Positions 1-8,100 of a stretch of DNA of 64,000 bases are shown here, in pieces. The notes under the pieces were generated by a model. The model did no database searches. It was not told the origin of the DNA and was given only the letters and a program-made list of their open reading frames with translations. Position 1 is the stretch's first letter. Each line of letters starts with the position of its first letter. The stretch comes from an uncultured Opitutia bacterium (GTDB taxonomy: Bacteria; Verrucomicrobiota; Verrucomicrobiia; Opitutales; Opitutaceae). The stretch covers positions 62,001-126,000 of the forward strand of contig CAIJZY010000003.1 of assembly GCA_903825285.1 (NCBI GenBank), in the 5' to 3' direction. Both the position numbers and the translations under genes were made by a program.

Positions 1-1431
1 GTGGCGCGGCTGCGCGCGCGGCTCGAGGCGATCGCGCCCGGGCACCGCTGCGTGGTCTGGCACAGCCACCTGAGCGAGGGCGAGCGCCTCGACGGCTGGC
101 TCGCGCTGGCCACGGGCGAGGCGCGCGTGGTGGTGGGCGCGCGGTCCGCGGTCTTCGCCCCCGTGCACAACCTGCGGCTCATCGTCGTGGACGAGGAGCA
201 CGAGCCGGCCTACAAGCAGGACGAGACGCCGCGGTACCACGGCCGGGACGTGGCGGTGATGCGCGCGAAGCTCAACCGCGCGACCTGCGTGCTCGGCTCG
301 GCGACGCCCTCGCTGGAAAGTTACGCCAACGCGCAGGCGGGGAAGTACCGGCTGCTGGAACTGCGGGAGCGCGTGGACGCGCGCAAGCTGCCGCACATCC
401 ACGTGGTGGACCTCCGCGTCGAGGCGCTGAAGCAGCGCGCGATGCCGACGCTGTCCCAGGGGCTGGTGTCCGCCATGCGCGACCGGCTGGAGCGGCGCGA
501 GCAGACGATCCTCTTCATCAACCGCCGCGGCTATTCCTCGGCCATGCTCTGCACCAAGTGCGGCCACACGGAGGAGTGCCCGCACTGCAGCATCGCGCTG
601 ACCTACCACCGGGCCGACGAGACGCTGCGCTGCCACCTCTGCGGCGAGCAGCGACCGGCGCCGGTGCGCTGCCCGCAGTGCGGCGCGCCGGAGATCCGCT
701 GGCGCGGCCTCGGCACGCAGCGGGTGGAGGAGGCCGTGCGGCGGCTGCTGCCGCGGGCGCGGATCGAGCGCATGGACACCGACACGATGTCGAAGAAGAA
801 CCGCTTCCGCGAGGTGCTCTCCCAGTTCCGCGCCGGCCGGATCGACGTGCTCGTCGGCACCCAGATGATCGGCAAGGGCCTCGACTTCCCCAACGTCACG
901 CTGGTGGGCCTGATCGACGCGGACATCTCCATGCACATCCCGGACTTCCGGGCCAACGAGCGCACCTTCCAGCTCCTCGTGCAGGTCGCGGGCCGGGCCG
1001 GCCGCGGCGACCGCGCGGGCGAGGTGATGGTGCAGACCTTCACGCCGCACGCCGAGGCGATCCAGTTCTCGCGCCACGCGGATTTCGCCGGCTTCGCCGC
1101 GGCCGAGCTGAAGATCCGGAAGGAGTTCCGCTACCCGCCGTACCGGCACCTGATCCACCACCTGTTCCGCGGGCCGAATCCCGAGAAGCTCAAGTTCTTC
1201 GCCGAGCAGTGGGCCCGGCTGGTGGAGCGCGAGCTCGGCAGCCGCCTCGAGGTGCGGGGACCGTCGCCGTCGCCGATCGAGAAGATCAAGGACGAGTACC
1301 GCTGGCAGGTGTGGTACTTCACCGCCGCGGTGACGCAGGTCGTGCCCGAGCTGGCCCGCCTGCGCGCAGCCTTCAAGTGGCCGGACGACCTCACGCAGGT
1401 GATGGACGTGGACCCGATGAGTCTGGTCTAA
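1..1431 (+). CDS. priA: Primosomal protein N' (PriA helicase), C-terminal part
   Basis: This is the C-terminal 476 residues of the replication-restart helicase PriA, which reloads the replisome at stalled forks. Visible are the DEEH Walker B motif ([10 protein letters not shown]), the GSATPS motif, and the zinc-binding insertion with four paired cysteines (CTKC, CPHC, CHLC, CPQC). The helicase C-lobe follows with [12 protein letters not shown] and the AGRAGRGDR motif VI. The GTG at base 1 is almost certainly an internal valine, because the Walker A half and the DNA-binding domain are missing, so the gene starts before the window. The stop is TAA. The 9-nt repeat arrays begin about 20 bases downstream. 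Confidence 0.96.
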   Translation: MARLRARLEAIAPGHRCVVWHSHLSEGERLDGWLALATGEARVVVGARSAVFAPVHNLRLIVVDEEHEPAYKQDETPRYHGRDVAVMRAKLNRATCVLGSATPSLESYANAQAGKYRLLELRERVDARKLPHIHVVDLRVEALKQRAMPTLSQGLVSAMRDRLERREQTILFINRRGYSSAMLCTKCGHTEECPHCSIALTYHRADETLRCHLCGEQRPAPVRCPQCGAPEIRWRGLGTQRVEEAVRRLLPRARIERMDTDTMSKKNRFREVLSQFRAGRIDVLVGTQMIGKGLDFPNVTLVGLIDADISMHIPDFRANERTFQLLVQVAGRAGRGDRAGEVMVQTFTPHAEAIQFSRHADFAGFAAAELKIRKEFRYPPYRHLIHHLFRGPNPEKLKFFAEQWARLVERELGSRLEVRGPSPSPIEKIKDEYRWQVWYFTAAVTQVVPELARLRAAFKWPDDLTQVMDVDPMSLV

Positions 1432-1450
1432 ACCGGCGACGATTTGGGGA

Positions 1451-1524
1451 AACGCTAATGGACGCTCATTTTCGCTTATGCGTCGGCAGCTGACCGGATT
1501 TGCGGGCATTAGCGTCAATTAGTG
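1451..1524. repeat. Inverted arrays of a 9-nt unit (ACGCTAATG type)
   Basis: The left arm (1451-1477) reads as three degenerate 9-mers: AACGCTAAT, GGACGCTCA, TTTTCGCTT. The right arm (1507-1524) is CATTAGCGT then CAATTAGTG, the reverse complement of the same unit. About 30 bases separate the arms. It lies between the priA stop and the next gene and shares the architecture of the other short-unit arrays in the window. Confidence 0.6.
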
Positions 1525-1560
1525 GTTCCCACCGGACCGGAACCAACTATGGTCGGCGGC

Positions 1561-1803
1561 ATGTCTTCCAGCATTCACGGGCACGACGTCATTGATATGA
1601 TCCAGGCGTCGGGCCTGTCCTACACCACCGAAACGCTGCAGGCGGCGATCGTCGCGCGGTTCGGCGCCGAGGCGCGGTTCCACACCTGCTCGGCGGAGGG
1701 CATGGATGCCGGCCAGCTGATCGCCTTCTTCGACCAGCGCGGCAAGTTCGCGGGGACCGCCGAGGGATTTACCATCCCTGCGGACCGGGTCTGCTCGCAC
1801 TGA
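1561..1803 (+). CDS. YecH-family metal-binding protein (DUF2492)
   Basis: This 80-residue protein resembles the YecH family: it opens with SIHGHDVIDM, has the conserved core ARFGAEARFHTCSAEGM, and ends with a Cys-x-His pair (VCSH). The His and Cys residues (HGH near residue 6, FHTCS near 39, CSH at the end) are the presumed metal ligands of the family. An upstream ATG at 1549 would add four residues and the frame stays open to 1522. I chose 1561 because family members begin with MSSIHGH. The biological role is not established, and it stands alone with no obvious operon partner. Confidence 0.75.
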   Translation: MSSSIHGHDVIDMIQASGLSYTTETLQAAIVARFGAEARFHTCSAEGMDAGQLIAFFDQRGKFAGTAEGFTIPADRVCSH

Positions 1804-1929
1804 CGGCGCTTGAGGCGGGGTGGAGCACGCGGCCCGAGTCTGGGTTGCCGCGGATCACGCGGATGATCGCGGATCCGTGCACGGGCGGACCAGCTTGCCT
1901 CGACGCTTGACGCTTGCCATGACCGTTGC

Positions 1930-2448
1930 ATGAAGCGCCCTTGTCTCCCGTTGCTGCTCATGCCCGCGCTCCTGGCGTATCCCGTTTGCGCTTCAGCGGC
2001 TTCCCGGACCGAAGATCATGCCAGCATGGCGGTTGGATCCGCCGAGACTTTCCCTGCGACCAACAGCCAGATTGAGAATCAGCGCGGGACGATCAGCGAA
2101 CTTGATTGGCGCCTGCTCCAGGTCATCGGGCACTACAAATACACCAACAACATTTCGTACAATCGTGAGACCGGAGTGTTCGAAGCGATCTTTTATGAGA
2201 GCGTCTTTGCCGTCTCGGGGAATTCGCCGGACAAGCTCCGGGAATCGATGGAGATGAAGATCAGACTGCTGAACGGTCTGCTGGGAAAATATTTTCCTGC
2301 CTTCAGAAAGCGCGGATCAATCGACCTCCGCGCGACGTTTTTGCTCGGCCGACGCGGGGGTGATCATATCGCCGAATATGATGGTGCTACACTCAGGTTC
2401 ACGGACGACTATTACAATTACCTGCGGGAAATTGGGCGGCGGTTCTGA
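1930..2448 (+). CDS. Predicted secreted protein of unknown function
   Basis: This 172-residue protein starts with a clear signal peptide (MKRPCLPLLLMPALLAYPVCASA), suggesting export to the periplasm or beyond. The mature part is mixed and hydrophilic, with no motif I recognise; an aromatic stretch DDYYNYLREIG lies near the C-terminus. Codon use is visibly more AT-rich than in neighbouring genes (for example the stretch around 2140-2180), which could mean recent acquisition or low expression. It is flanked by unrelated housekeeping genes in the same direction. I cannot assign a function. Confidence 0.65.
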   Translation: MKRPCLPLLLMPALLAYPVCASAASRTEDHASMAVGSAETFPATNSQIENQRGTISELDWRLLQVIGHYKYTNNISYNRETGVFEAIFYESVFAVSGNSPDKLRESMEMKIRLLNGLLGKYFPAFRKRGSIDLRATFLLGRRGGDHIAEYDGATLRFTDDYYNYLREIGRRF

Positions 2449-2587
2449 GTGCGGTTTGTGCGCAGGGAGACAAGGCGCTCATTCAGCCCAGGTCTCTGCA
2501 ATGGTTCGGAGCCTGATCGAATGAGGGCGGATGAGCGTCGCTTCATCGTTCCAGGAGCGCCCACTCTCGCCGCGATTGAGGGCGGTG

Positions 2588-2616
2588 TTGACCCCGCGGG
2601 CCGGGTGTAGGTTAAC
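2588..2616 (+). promoter_or_regulatory. Possible promoter of mpl
   Basis: TTGACC at 2588-2593 and GTTAAC at 2611-2616 are separated by 17 bases. If used, transcription would start almost at the mpl ATG, giving a leaderless or nearly leaderless message. The -10 match is weak. Confidence 0.25.
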
Positions 2617-2622
2617 GGTGCC

Positions 2623-4044
2623 ATGCGCATCTATTTCATGGGTGTCTGCGGGACGGCGATGGGCAACGCGGCGCTGCTGGCGCGGGCCGCGGGGCACGAG
2701 GTGCTGGGGGCCGACGCCGGCGTCTATCCGCCCATGAGCACCGTCCTCGCCGAGGCGGGCATCACGGTCCACGAGGGCTACGATCCCGCGCGCCTGGCGC
2801 AGCTCGCCCCCGACCTGGTCGTGATCGGCAACGCCATGTCGCGCGGCCATCCCGAGGTGGAGTGGCTGCTGGAGTCGCGCGCGCTGCCCTACACCTCGCT
2901 GCCGGCGCTGCTCCACGACTCCGTGCTGTGCTCACGCCGCAACCTCGTCATCTGCGGCACCCACGGCAAGACCACCACGACGGCGCTGACGGCGTTCCTC
3001 CTGCGCGAGAACGGCCGCGACCCGGGTTACCTCATCGGCGGCGTGCCGCAGGATCCCCCGACGGGCAGCCACCTCGGTGCGGCGGCGGACCCGTTTGTGA
3101 TCGAAGGCGACGAGTACGACAGCGCGTTCTTCGACAAGCGCAGCAAGTTCATCCACTACGCGCCGCACATCGCCGTGCTGAACAACTTGGAGTTCGACCA
3201 CGCGGACATCTTCCGCGACCTGGCGGACGTGCAGCGGACGTTCAGCCACCTGACCCGGATCGTGCCGCGCAACGGCTGGATCGTGCGCAATGGCGACGAT
3301 GCCAGCCTCGCCGCGCTCGGGCCGACGCCGTGGACCCGCACGGTGAAAGTCGGCACGGGCGAAGGCAACGACCTGCGCCTCCTGGCGTTCGCCGAGGACG
3401 CGCACGGGGCGGCCTTTGGGCTCTCGTGGCGGGGGCGCGAGTGGGGGACGGTGCACTGGGCGCAGCCCGGCTTGTTCAACGCCCGCAACGCCGCCATGGC
3501 GGCCGCGGCCGCGGGCCTGGCGCTGTATCCTGACGACCCCACGCGGCTGCAGCTGTCCGCGCTGGCCCGGTTCCGCGGCGTGAAGCGCCGGCAGGAGCTC
3601 CATGTGGACCGTCCGACGCTGAAGGTGATGGAGGATTTCGGGCACCATCCCACTGCGCTGGCGGAGACGCTCCAGTCGTTCCGCGCGCGTTTTCCCGGGC
3701 ACGTGATCCACGCGGCGTTCGAGCCGCGGAGCAACACCTCCCGGACCAAGGTGATGCAGTCGGCGTTCATGCGGGCGCTGGCGCTGGCAGACGAGGTGTA
3801 CCTCGGGGCGGTGGACCGCGCCGACAAGGTTAAGGCGGAGGAGCGCTTCGACGCCGAGGCGCTGGTCCAGTTCCTCGACTCGCAGGGCGTGCATGGCCAC
3901 ACCGCGCCGACCAACGACGCGCTGCTGGCGCAGCTGCAGGAAAACATCCGCGCCGCGGGCGACCAGCCCCAGCTGGTGGTGTTCTTCACCAACGGCTCGT
4001 TCGGCGGCATCATCGGCCGCTACGTCGAGTCGGTCCGCGGGTAA
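2623..4044 (+). CDS. mpl: UDP-N-acetylmuramate:L-Ala-gamma-D-Glu-meso-DAP ligase
   Basis: Mpl attaches the recovered tripeptide L-Ala-D-Glu-meso-DAP to UDP-MurNAc, the cytoplasmic step of murein recycling. The N-terminus is the Rossmann-like Mur domain (MRIYFMGVCGTAMGN). The ATP loop GTHGKTTTTALT lies near residue 112, EGDEYDSAFFD near 165 and LNNLEFDHADIF near 190, all typical of Mpl rather than MurC. The C-terminal domain carries DFGHHPTA and EPRSNTSR. At 473 residues the length fits the family. It is transcribed alone and converges on rimO. Its presence implies a DAP-type murein sacculus that is actively recycled. Confidence 0.95.
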   Translation: MRIYFMGVCGTAMGNAALLARAAGHEVLGADAGVYPPMSTVLAEAGITVHEGYDPARLAQLAPDLVVIGNAMSRGHPEVEWLLESRALPYTSLPALLHDSVLCSRRNLVICGTHGKTTTTALTAFLLRENGRDPGYLIGGVPQDPPTGSHLGAAADPFVIEGDEYDSAFFDKRSKFIHYAPHIAVLNNLEFDHADIFRDLADVQRTFSHLTRIVPRNGWIVRNGDDASLAALGPTPWTRTVKVGTGEGNDLRLLAFAEDAHGAAFGLSWRGREWGTVHWAQPGLFNARNAAMAAAAAGLALYPDDPTRLQLSALARFRGVKRRQELHVDRPTLKVMEDFGHHPTALAETLQSFRARFPGHVIHAAFEPRSNTSRTKVMQSAFMRALALADEVYLGAVDRADKVKAEERFDAEALVQFLDSQGVHGHTAPTNDALLAQLQENIRAAGDQPQLVVFFTNGSFGGIIGRYVESVRG

Positions 4045-4077
4045 CGTGTCTCGAGCCGGAGCGGTTTCCCGCCACGC

Positions 4078-5493
4078 TCACTGGGCCTGCTTCGCGATCT
4101 TGTAGACGACGGGCTGCTGGCCCTTGGGCAGGGCGATCAGGTCGTAGTCGTGGAAGGAATTGATCTTCACGTCGGCGAACTCGCCGACGGGCAGGTCGCG
4201 GGAAACGTAGACGCGGCCGTCGATGTCGGGCGCATCGCCCTCGCCGCGGGCGACGCCAGGCTCCTCCACGAGCACGCGGAGGGTGCGGCCGACACTGGCC
4301 GAGGAGACCTCTCGGGCGACCTCCCGCTGCAGCGCCATGGTGCGGTGCCAGCGGGCCTCCTTCACCTTGGCGGGAACCTGGTAGTCCATCTTGGCGCCGC
4401 GCGTGCCCTCCTCCTGGGAGTAGCGGAACACGCCGAGCCGCTCGAATTTGGTCTCACGGATGAAGGCCAGCAGCTCGTCCACGTCGGCCTCGGTCTCGCC
4501 GGGGAAGCCGACGATGAAGGTGGTGCGGACCGCGATGCCCGGGATGCCGGCGCGGATCCGGCGCAGGAGGTCCCGGATGTAGTCGCCACTGGTCTCGCGC
4601 TGCATGCGGCCGAGCATGGCGTCGCTGATGTGCTGGAGCGGGATGTCGATGTAGCGGGCGACCTTCGGGCACTCGGCGATGGTGCGGATGAGCTCGTCGC
4701 TCCAGTGCGCCGGGTGCGTGTAGAGCAGCCGGATCCAGAAGTCGCCCTCGATGGCGTTGAGCTCGCGCAGCAGGGTGGTGAGGGCCGTGCCGCGGGAGGA
4801 GTCCACCGGCGTGCGCGGGTTCGGCCGCTGCTCCCACGTGTCCATGCCGAAGAAGGTCGTGTCCTGGGAAATGAGGTTGATCTCGCGCACGCCCTCCCGG
4901 ACCAGCTGCCGCGCCTCGGCGACGACGCTGGCGACGGTGCGGCTGCGGTGGCGGCCGCGGATCTGCGGGATGATGCAGAATGTGCAGGGGTGGTTGCAGC
5001 CCTCGGCGATCTTGATGTACGCGAAATGCTTCGGCGTGAGCCGGAAGCGCGGCGTGTCGTAGTCGGGGATGTAGGTGGAGCGCGGGGTGACGAAGTCGGC
5101 GGGGGCGGCCGCCGCGGCGCGCTCCTTCGCGTAGAGCCCCGTGATGATCGGGGCGACCGACGTGACCTGGTCCAGGCCGATGAACGCGTCCACCTCGTGC
5201 GCGAGCTCGCCGGAGAGGTCCTTCGAGAACCGCTGCGCCATGCAGCCCGCCACGATCAGCTTCTGCTCCTTGCGGCGCTTGCGCAGCCCGCGGTTCTGGT
5301 GGACCTCGAGGATGTGGCCGATCGACTCCTCCTTGGACGAGTCGATGAACGAGCAGGTGTTGACGATCACGACGTCCGCCTTCTCCGCGTCCGGGATCAC
5401 GGTCATGCCGGCCTGGTGGAGGTGGCCGATCATGATCTCGCTGTCGACGAGGTTCTTGGCGCAACCGAGGGAGATGAGGCTGACCTTGATCAT
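4078..5493 (-). CDS. rimO: Ribosomal protein S12 methylthiotransferase RimO
   Basis: RimO is a radical-SAM enzyme that adds a methylthio group to an aspartate of ribosomal protein uS12. The N-terminal UPF0004 domain supplies three cluster cysteines (SLGCAKN, C11; VNTCSF, C47; VAGCMAQ, C84). The radical-SAM motif CNHPCTFC follows, and a TRAM domain forms the C-terminus after about residue 400. SLGCAKNLVDSE at the start is diagnostic for RimO as opposed to MiaB. The protein has 471 residues. A strong terminator directly upstream separates it from the small basic gene, so rimO should have its own promoter in 5494-5521 or be read by run-through. Confidence 0.95.
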   Translation of the reverse strand: MIKVSLISLGCAKNLVDSEIMIGHLHQAGMTVIPDAEKADVVIVNTCSFIDSSKEESIGHILEVHQNRGLRKRRKEQKLIVAGCMAQRFSKDLSGELAHEVDAFIGLDQVTSVAPIITGLYAKERAAAAAPADFVTPRSTYIPDYDTPRFRLTPKHFAYIKIAEGCNHPCTFCIIPQIRGRHRSRTVASVVAEARQLVREGVREINLISQDTTFFGMDTWEQRPNPRTPVDSSRGTALTTLLRELNAIEGDFWIRLLYTHPAHWSDELIRTIAECPKVARYIDIPLQHISDAMLGRMQRETSGDYIRDLLRRIRAGIPGIAVRTTFIVGFPGETEADVDELLAFIRETKFERLGVFRYSQEEGTRGAKMDYQVPAKVKEARWHRTMALQREVAREVSSASVGRTLRVLVEEPGVARGEGDAPDIDGRVYVSRDLPVGEFADVKINSFHDYDLIALPKGQQPVVYKIAKQAQ

Positions 5494-5521
5494 GCGGCGG
5501 GGATCGCGGGAGGTGGGAACT

Positions 5522-5546
5522 AAAAAACCGCGGCCGGTGGCCGCGG
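5522..5546 (-). terminator. Rho-independent terminator of the 35-residue gene
   Basis: Read on the minus strand this is CCGCGGCC, loop ACC, GGCCGCGG, then six T. The 8-bp perfect stem followed directly by a T run is a textbook intrinsic terminator. It lies 28 bases after the stop of the small basic gene and before rimO. Confidence 0.88.
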
Positions 5547-5573
5547 TCGGTGGTCCGTCAGGGGCGCAGCGCG

Positions 5574-5681
5574 TTACTTCTTCTTGGCGGCGGCCGCGGC
5601 GGCCTTGAGGCGGACCTTGCGACGCTTCAGGTAGGCGGCGCGACGTTTACGTTTGATGTGCTTGTTGAGTTGTTGGCCCAT
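5574..5681 (-). CDS. Small highly basic protein, possibly ribosome-associated
   Basis: This 35-residue ORF begins MGQQLNKHIKRKRRAAY and continues LKRRKVRLK before a run of six alanines and KKK. Nine lysines and six arginines give a very high positive charge, as in tiny ribosomal proteins such as bTHX or bS22, but it matches neither consensus. It looks like a genuine monocistronic gene: a TTGACT/AATGCT promoter-like pair lies upstream and a strong terminator downstream, with TAA stop. An RNA- or DNA-binding role is inferred from charge only. No clear Shine-Dalgarno sequence precedes the ATG. Confidence 0.72.
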   Translation of the reverse strand: MGQQLNKHIKRKRRAAYLKRRKVRLKAAAAAAKKK

Positions 5682-5703
5682 GGTGATGTGAAAGGAAGGG
5701 GGC

Positions 5704-5731
5704 AGCATTCGGAGCCGCCGGGGAGAGTCAA
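5704..5731 (-). promoter_or_regulatory. Probable promoter of the 35-residue gene
   Basis: On the minus strand TTGACT (5731-5726) and AATGCT (5709-5704) are 16 bases apart, placing a start point about 15-20 bases before the ATG at 5681. The -35 box is 5 of 6 to consensus and the -10 box is weak. Confidence 0.4.
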
Positions 5732-5768
5732 GGGTGTGATTTGTCGGCGCGCGAGGGCGATGGATATC

Positions 5769-5799
5769 TGTAGGGCGGGGTCAGCGATCCCGCCCTACA
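5769..5799. repeat. REP-like palindrome TGTAGGGCGGG
   Basis: Perfect 11-bp inverted arms, TGTAGGGCGGG and CCCGCCCTACA, flank a 9-base loop. The same arms recur at 20960-20970 and 21020-21030, so this is a dispersed palindromic element. Confidence 0.75.
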
Positions 5800-5821
5800 C
5801 TCCATCTCAGCTTGGCCCGCG

Positions 5822-6805
5822 CTAGCTCTCCAGCCCGAGAATCGTATCACCCTCCCGCCTCCACCGATAAACCAGCGGCTCCTTCGTGCGGTCGAGGAGC
5901 TTGAACAGCGCGGAATCGGCGCGCTTGGGGAGGGTGAGCTCGGCGAGGCCGGTGGCGTCGCAGTTCAGCAGGCGCGCATAGGGCTTGAAGTGCTCGGGGC
6001 GGCCGATCACGCGTGACCAGCCGGCGGGCGGCGCGACGGCCGGGGCGCGGTCGAGCGCGAGGAACGCATAGGGCAGGCTGCGCAGGTCGATGCCGGCGCG
6101 CTGGCCGAACTTGACCCAGTCGGAGTTGGCGAAGATCTCGGGCGGCGGCGGGGCGAAGTGGTGACACCAGTCGCGCTCGCGGCCCGGCGCCAGGACGGGA
6201 CACGGGCCCTGGTGCGTGCAGGGCGCGATGAGCGTGAACTGGGAGCGGAACTCCTCGCGCAGCACGCCGAGCGACCGGCTGACCGCATGGGTGCCGGGCT
6301 CGACCCAGAGGACGGCGGCGGCCCGTGCGACCAGGGCGCGCAGCGCGGCGAGCGACTCGGGTGAGAGCTCGTTGAGCACGTGGCTGACGAGCAGGAGCCC
6401 GATCGGCTCGGTCGAGGCCAGAAACCCGGGCGTGACGGTGCTGACGGCGAGCTTGGGGAAAGCGCGCGTGGCCGCCTCGGCGGCGTAGTCACAGGCGGCG
6501 GGCGAGTGGTCCCAGAGCTGGAGCGCGTCAAATTGATCGGGCCCGAACGCCTCGATGACCCGGCGCGCGGCAACGCCGCTGCCGCAGCCCCAGTCGAGGA
6601 CCGTGCGGGCGGACGGTGACCAGCCGCGAAGCTTGAGCTCGCGGAGGACGTGGTCCCATTTCCAGCCGATCCGCTCGCCGTAGGTGAAGTCGTAGCTCGC
6701 CAGGTCGCTCGCGGATTTCCAGTACGGGCCGGTGGCCGCGCTGCCGGTGAGAAATGCCTCGCGCAGGCGGTCGAGGGCGGGCCAGTCGAGTTCGGTCCAG
6801 GTCAT
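5822..6805 (-). CDS. Rsm22-like (METTL17-type) protein
   Basis: This 327-residue protein has a class I SAM-binding motif (TVLDWGCGSGVAARR, residues 68-82) and HVLNEL (142-147), and resembles the small-subunit rRNA methyltransferase Rsm22/METTL17 family. Four cysteines fit the iron-sulfur-type cluster of that family: C196 and C202 in CTHQGPC, C214 in DWCHHF and C282 in LLNCDATG. The family acts in assembly of the small ribosomal subunit; whether this one is catalytic is unknown. The ATG at 6805 is preferred because the frame further upstream is antisense-like and overlaps the next gene. It follows the 389-residue methyltransferase gene by 13 bases, so the two are probably co-transcribed. Confidence 0.82.
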   Translation of the reverse strand: MTWTELDWPALDRLREAFLTGSAATGPYWKSASDLASYDFTYGERIGWKWDHVLRELKLRGWSPSARTVLDWGCGSGVAARRVIEAFGPDQFDALQLWDHSPAACDYAAEAATRAFPKLAVSTVTPGFLASTEPIGLLLVSHVLNELSPESLAALRALVARAAAVLWVEPGTHAVSRSLGVLREEFRSQFTLIAPCTHQGPCPVLAPGRERDWCHHFAPPPPEIFANSDWVKFGQRAGIDLRSLPYAFLALDRAPAVAPPAGWSRVIGRPEHFKPYARLLNCDATGLAELTLPKRADSALFKLLDRTKEPLVYRWRREGDTILGLES

Positions 6806-6818
6806 GGCGGGCCGCGGC

Positions 6819-7988
6819 TCAGCCTTCCACCAGCGCGACTCCCAGATGCTGGGCGAGGCGCTGCGTGCGAATGCCGTAGAAGGCCGCGAAGGCGCGCAGG
6901 CGGGCCGCGCTGGCGGCATCACCGGCCGGGAGGGCCCGGATGCCGGCGACCATGAGGTTTTTCGCAGTGTGCTCGGTGGCGATGAACTCGAAGACCTTGG
7001 TCCGGTAGCCGGCCCACTCGAGCAGCTGGGCGCGCAGCGCATCGGTGACGAACTCCGCCTGGCGCTCCTGGAAGATGCCGTGACGCAGCGCGTCGGAGAG
7101 CACGTCCGGCGCGCGCAGCTGGGGCCGCAGCTCCTTCTGGCAGCAGGGGGCGACGACCAGCAGGGCGGCGTGGGCGGCGATGCCCTGCGCGAGCGCGTCG
7201 TCGGTCGCGGTGTCGCAGGCATGGAGCGCGATGAGCACGTCGGCCGCGGGCAGTGGCGTGGCGGAGATCGCGCCGGCGGTGAAGCTGAGCCGGGGCGCGA
7301 AGCCCTGCTCGCGCGCGACGCGGTTGCAGAGTTCCACCAGCTCGGGCCGGGCCTCGACGCCCTGCACGGTGGCGCGGTCACCGAGCAGCGCGCTGACAGC
7401 GAAAGTCAGGTAGCCCTTGCCGCAGCCCATGTCCACGACGGTGAGCGGGCGGTCCGTGGGAAGGGGCGCGTCCGCGAGCAGGTGCCCGAGCAGCTCGGCG
7501 AACTTCTGGATCTGCCGGAACTTGTCCGCCATGCCCTCGCGGGGCTGGCCGCGGTCGTTGGTGACGCCGAGCGCGCGCAGCCACGCGGCGTCGGCGGGGA
7601 TGGGCCGGACCTTCGCGCGGTCGTGCGCCGCGGCGGGGGCGGCCGGGGCGGACGCCTTCACGCGCAGCCGCGCCGTTCCGTCCGGTTGGCATTCCAGCTG
7701 GGCGGACGAGCTGGTGGTGAAAAGGTGCGCATCCAGGAAATCCGCGCCGATCAGCGGCTCCAGCAGCGCCAGCGCCTCGGCCGGGGCGTGGTTTTTCGTC
7801 ACGTCCCGGGTCGCGTGCCGCCAGACGAACGCGAGGTGGGGGCCGGCCTTGAGCACGACGGGCCGCACGAAGACGTTCTGCAGCGTGACATCGGCGCCGC
7901 GGTGCTTGCCGAGCGTGAGCTTGACGAGCGTGCCGTCCGCCACGGCGGCGTGCAGGAGGGTGAGGAAGCGGGTGCGAGGGTCGTTCAT
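6819..7988 (-). CDS. SAM-dependent methyltransferase (Methyltransf_32 type)
   Basis: This 389-residue protein has an N-terminal region of about 160 residues of unclear fold and a C-terminal Rossmann methyltransferase. Visible are TVVDMGCGKGYLTF for SAM binding, GVEARPELVELC for the acidic loop, ALHACDTATDDAL, and VAPCCQKELR. This set is typical of a family of putative RNA-directed methyltransferases (PF13679-like, GSTCD relatives). The substrate is unknown. It lies upstream of, and probably in one operon with, the Rsm22-like gene, which suggests a shared role in RNA modification or ribosome biogenesis; that is inference from context. Confidence 0.8.
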   Translation of the reverse strand: MNDPRTRFLTLLHAAVADGTLVKLTLGKHRGADVTLQNVFVRPVVLKAGPHLAFVWRHATRDVTKNHAPAEALALLEPLIGADFLDAHLFTTSSSAQLECQPDGTARLRVKASAPAAPAAAHDRAKVRPIPADAAWLRALGVTNDRGQPREGMADKFRQIQKFAELLGHLLADAPLPTDRPLTVVDMGCGKGYLTFAVSALLGDRATVQGVEARPELVELCNRVAREQGFAPRLSFTAGAISATPLPAADVLIALHACDTATDDALAQGIAAHAALLVVAPCCQKELRPQLRAPDVLSDALRHGIFQERQAEFVTDALRAQLLEWAGYRTKVFEFIATEHTAKNLMVAGIRALPAGDAASAARLRAFAAFYGIRTQRLAQHLGVALVEG

Positions 7989-7991
7989 TGA

Positions 7992-8019
7992 ATCTGGCTA
8001 CCGGCAACCGGATATCGGA
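7992..8019. repeat. Single-arm array of a 7-nt unit (NNTCGGN type)
   Basis: Four consecutive 7-mers, ATCTGGC, TACCGGC, AACCGGA, TATCGGA, run directly upstream of the methyltransferase start. No convincing opposite arm follows within 100 bases. Confidence 0.45.
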
Positions 8020-8100
8020 TTGAGAGCCGCGCGCGAGGAGATTGCTGCGCGGTGGGCGAGGTGAGTCCTGCTCCGCCCCTGTGCCCGGTCGCGATTCTGG

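Noticed and set aside
4150-5523. 457-codon plus-strand frame opposite rimO
   Set aside because: RimO motifs are intact on the minus strand; the opposite frame is Gly/Asp/Val-rich filler.
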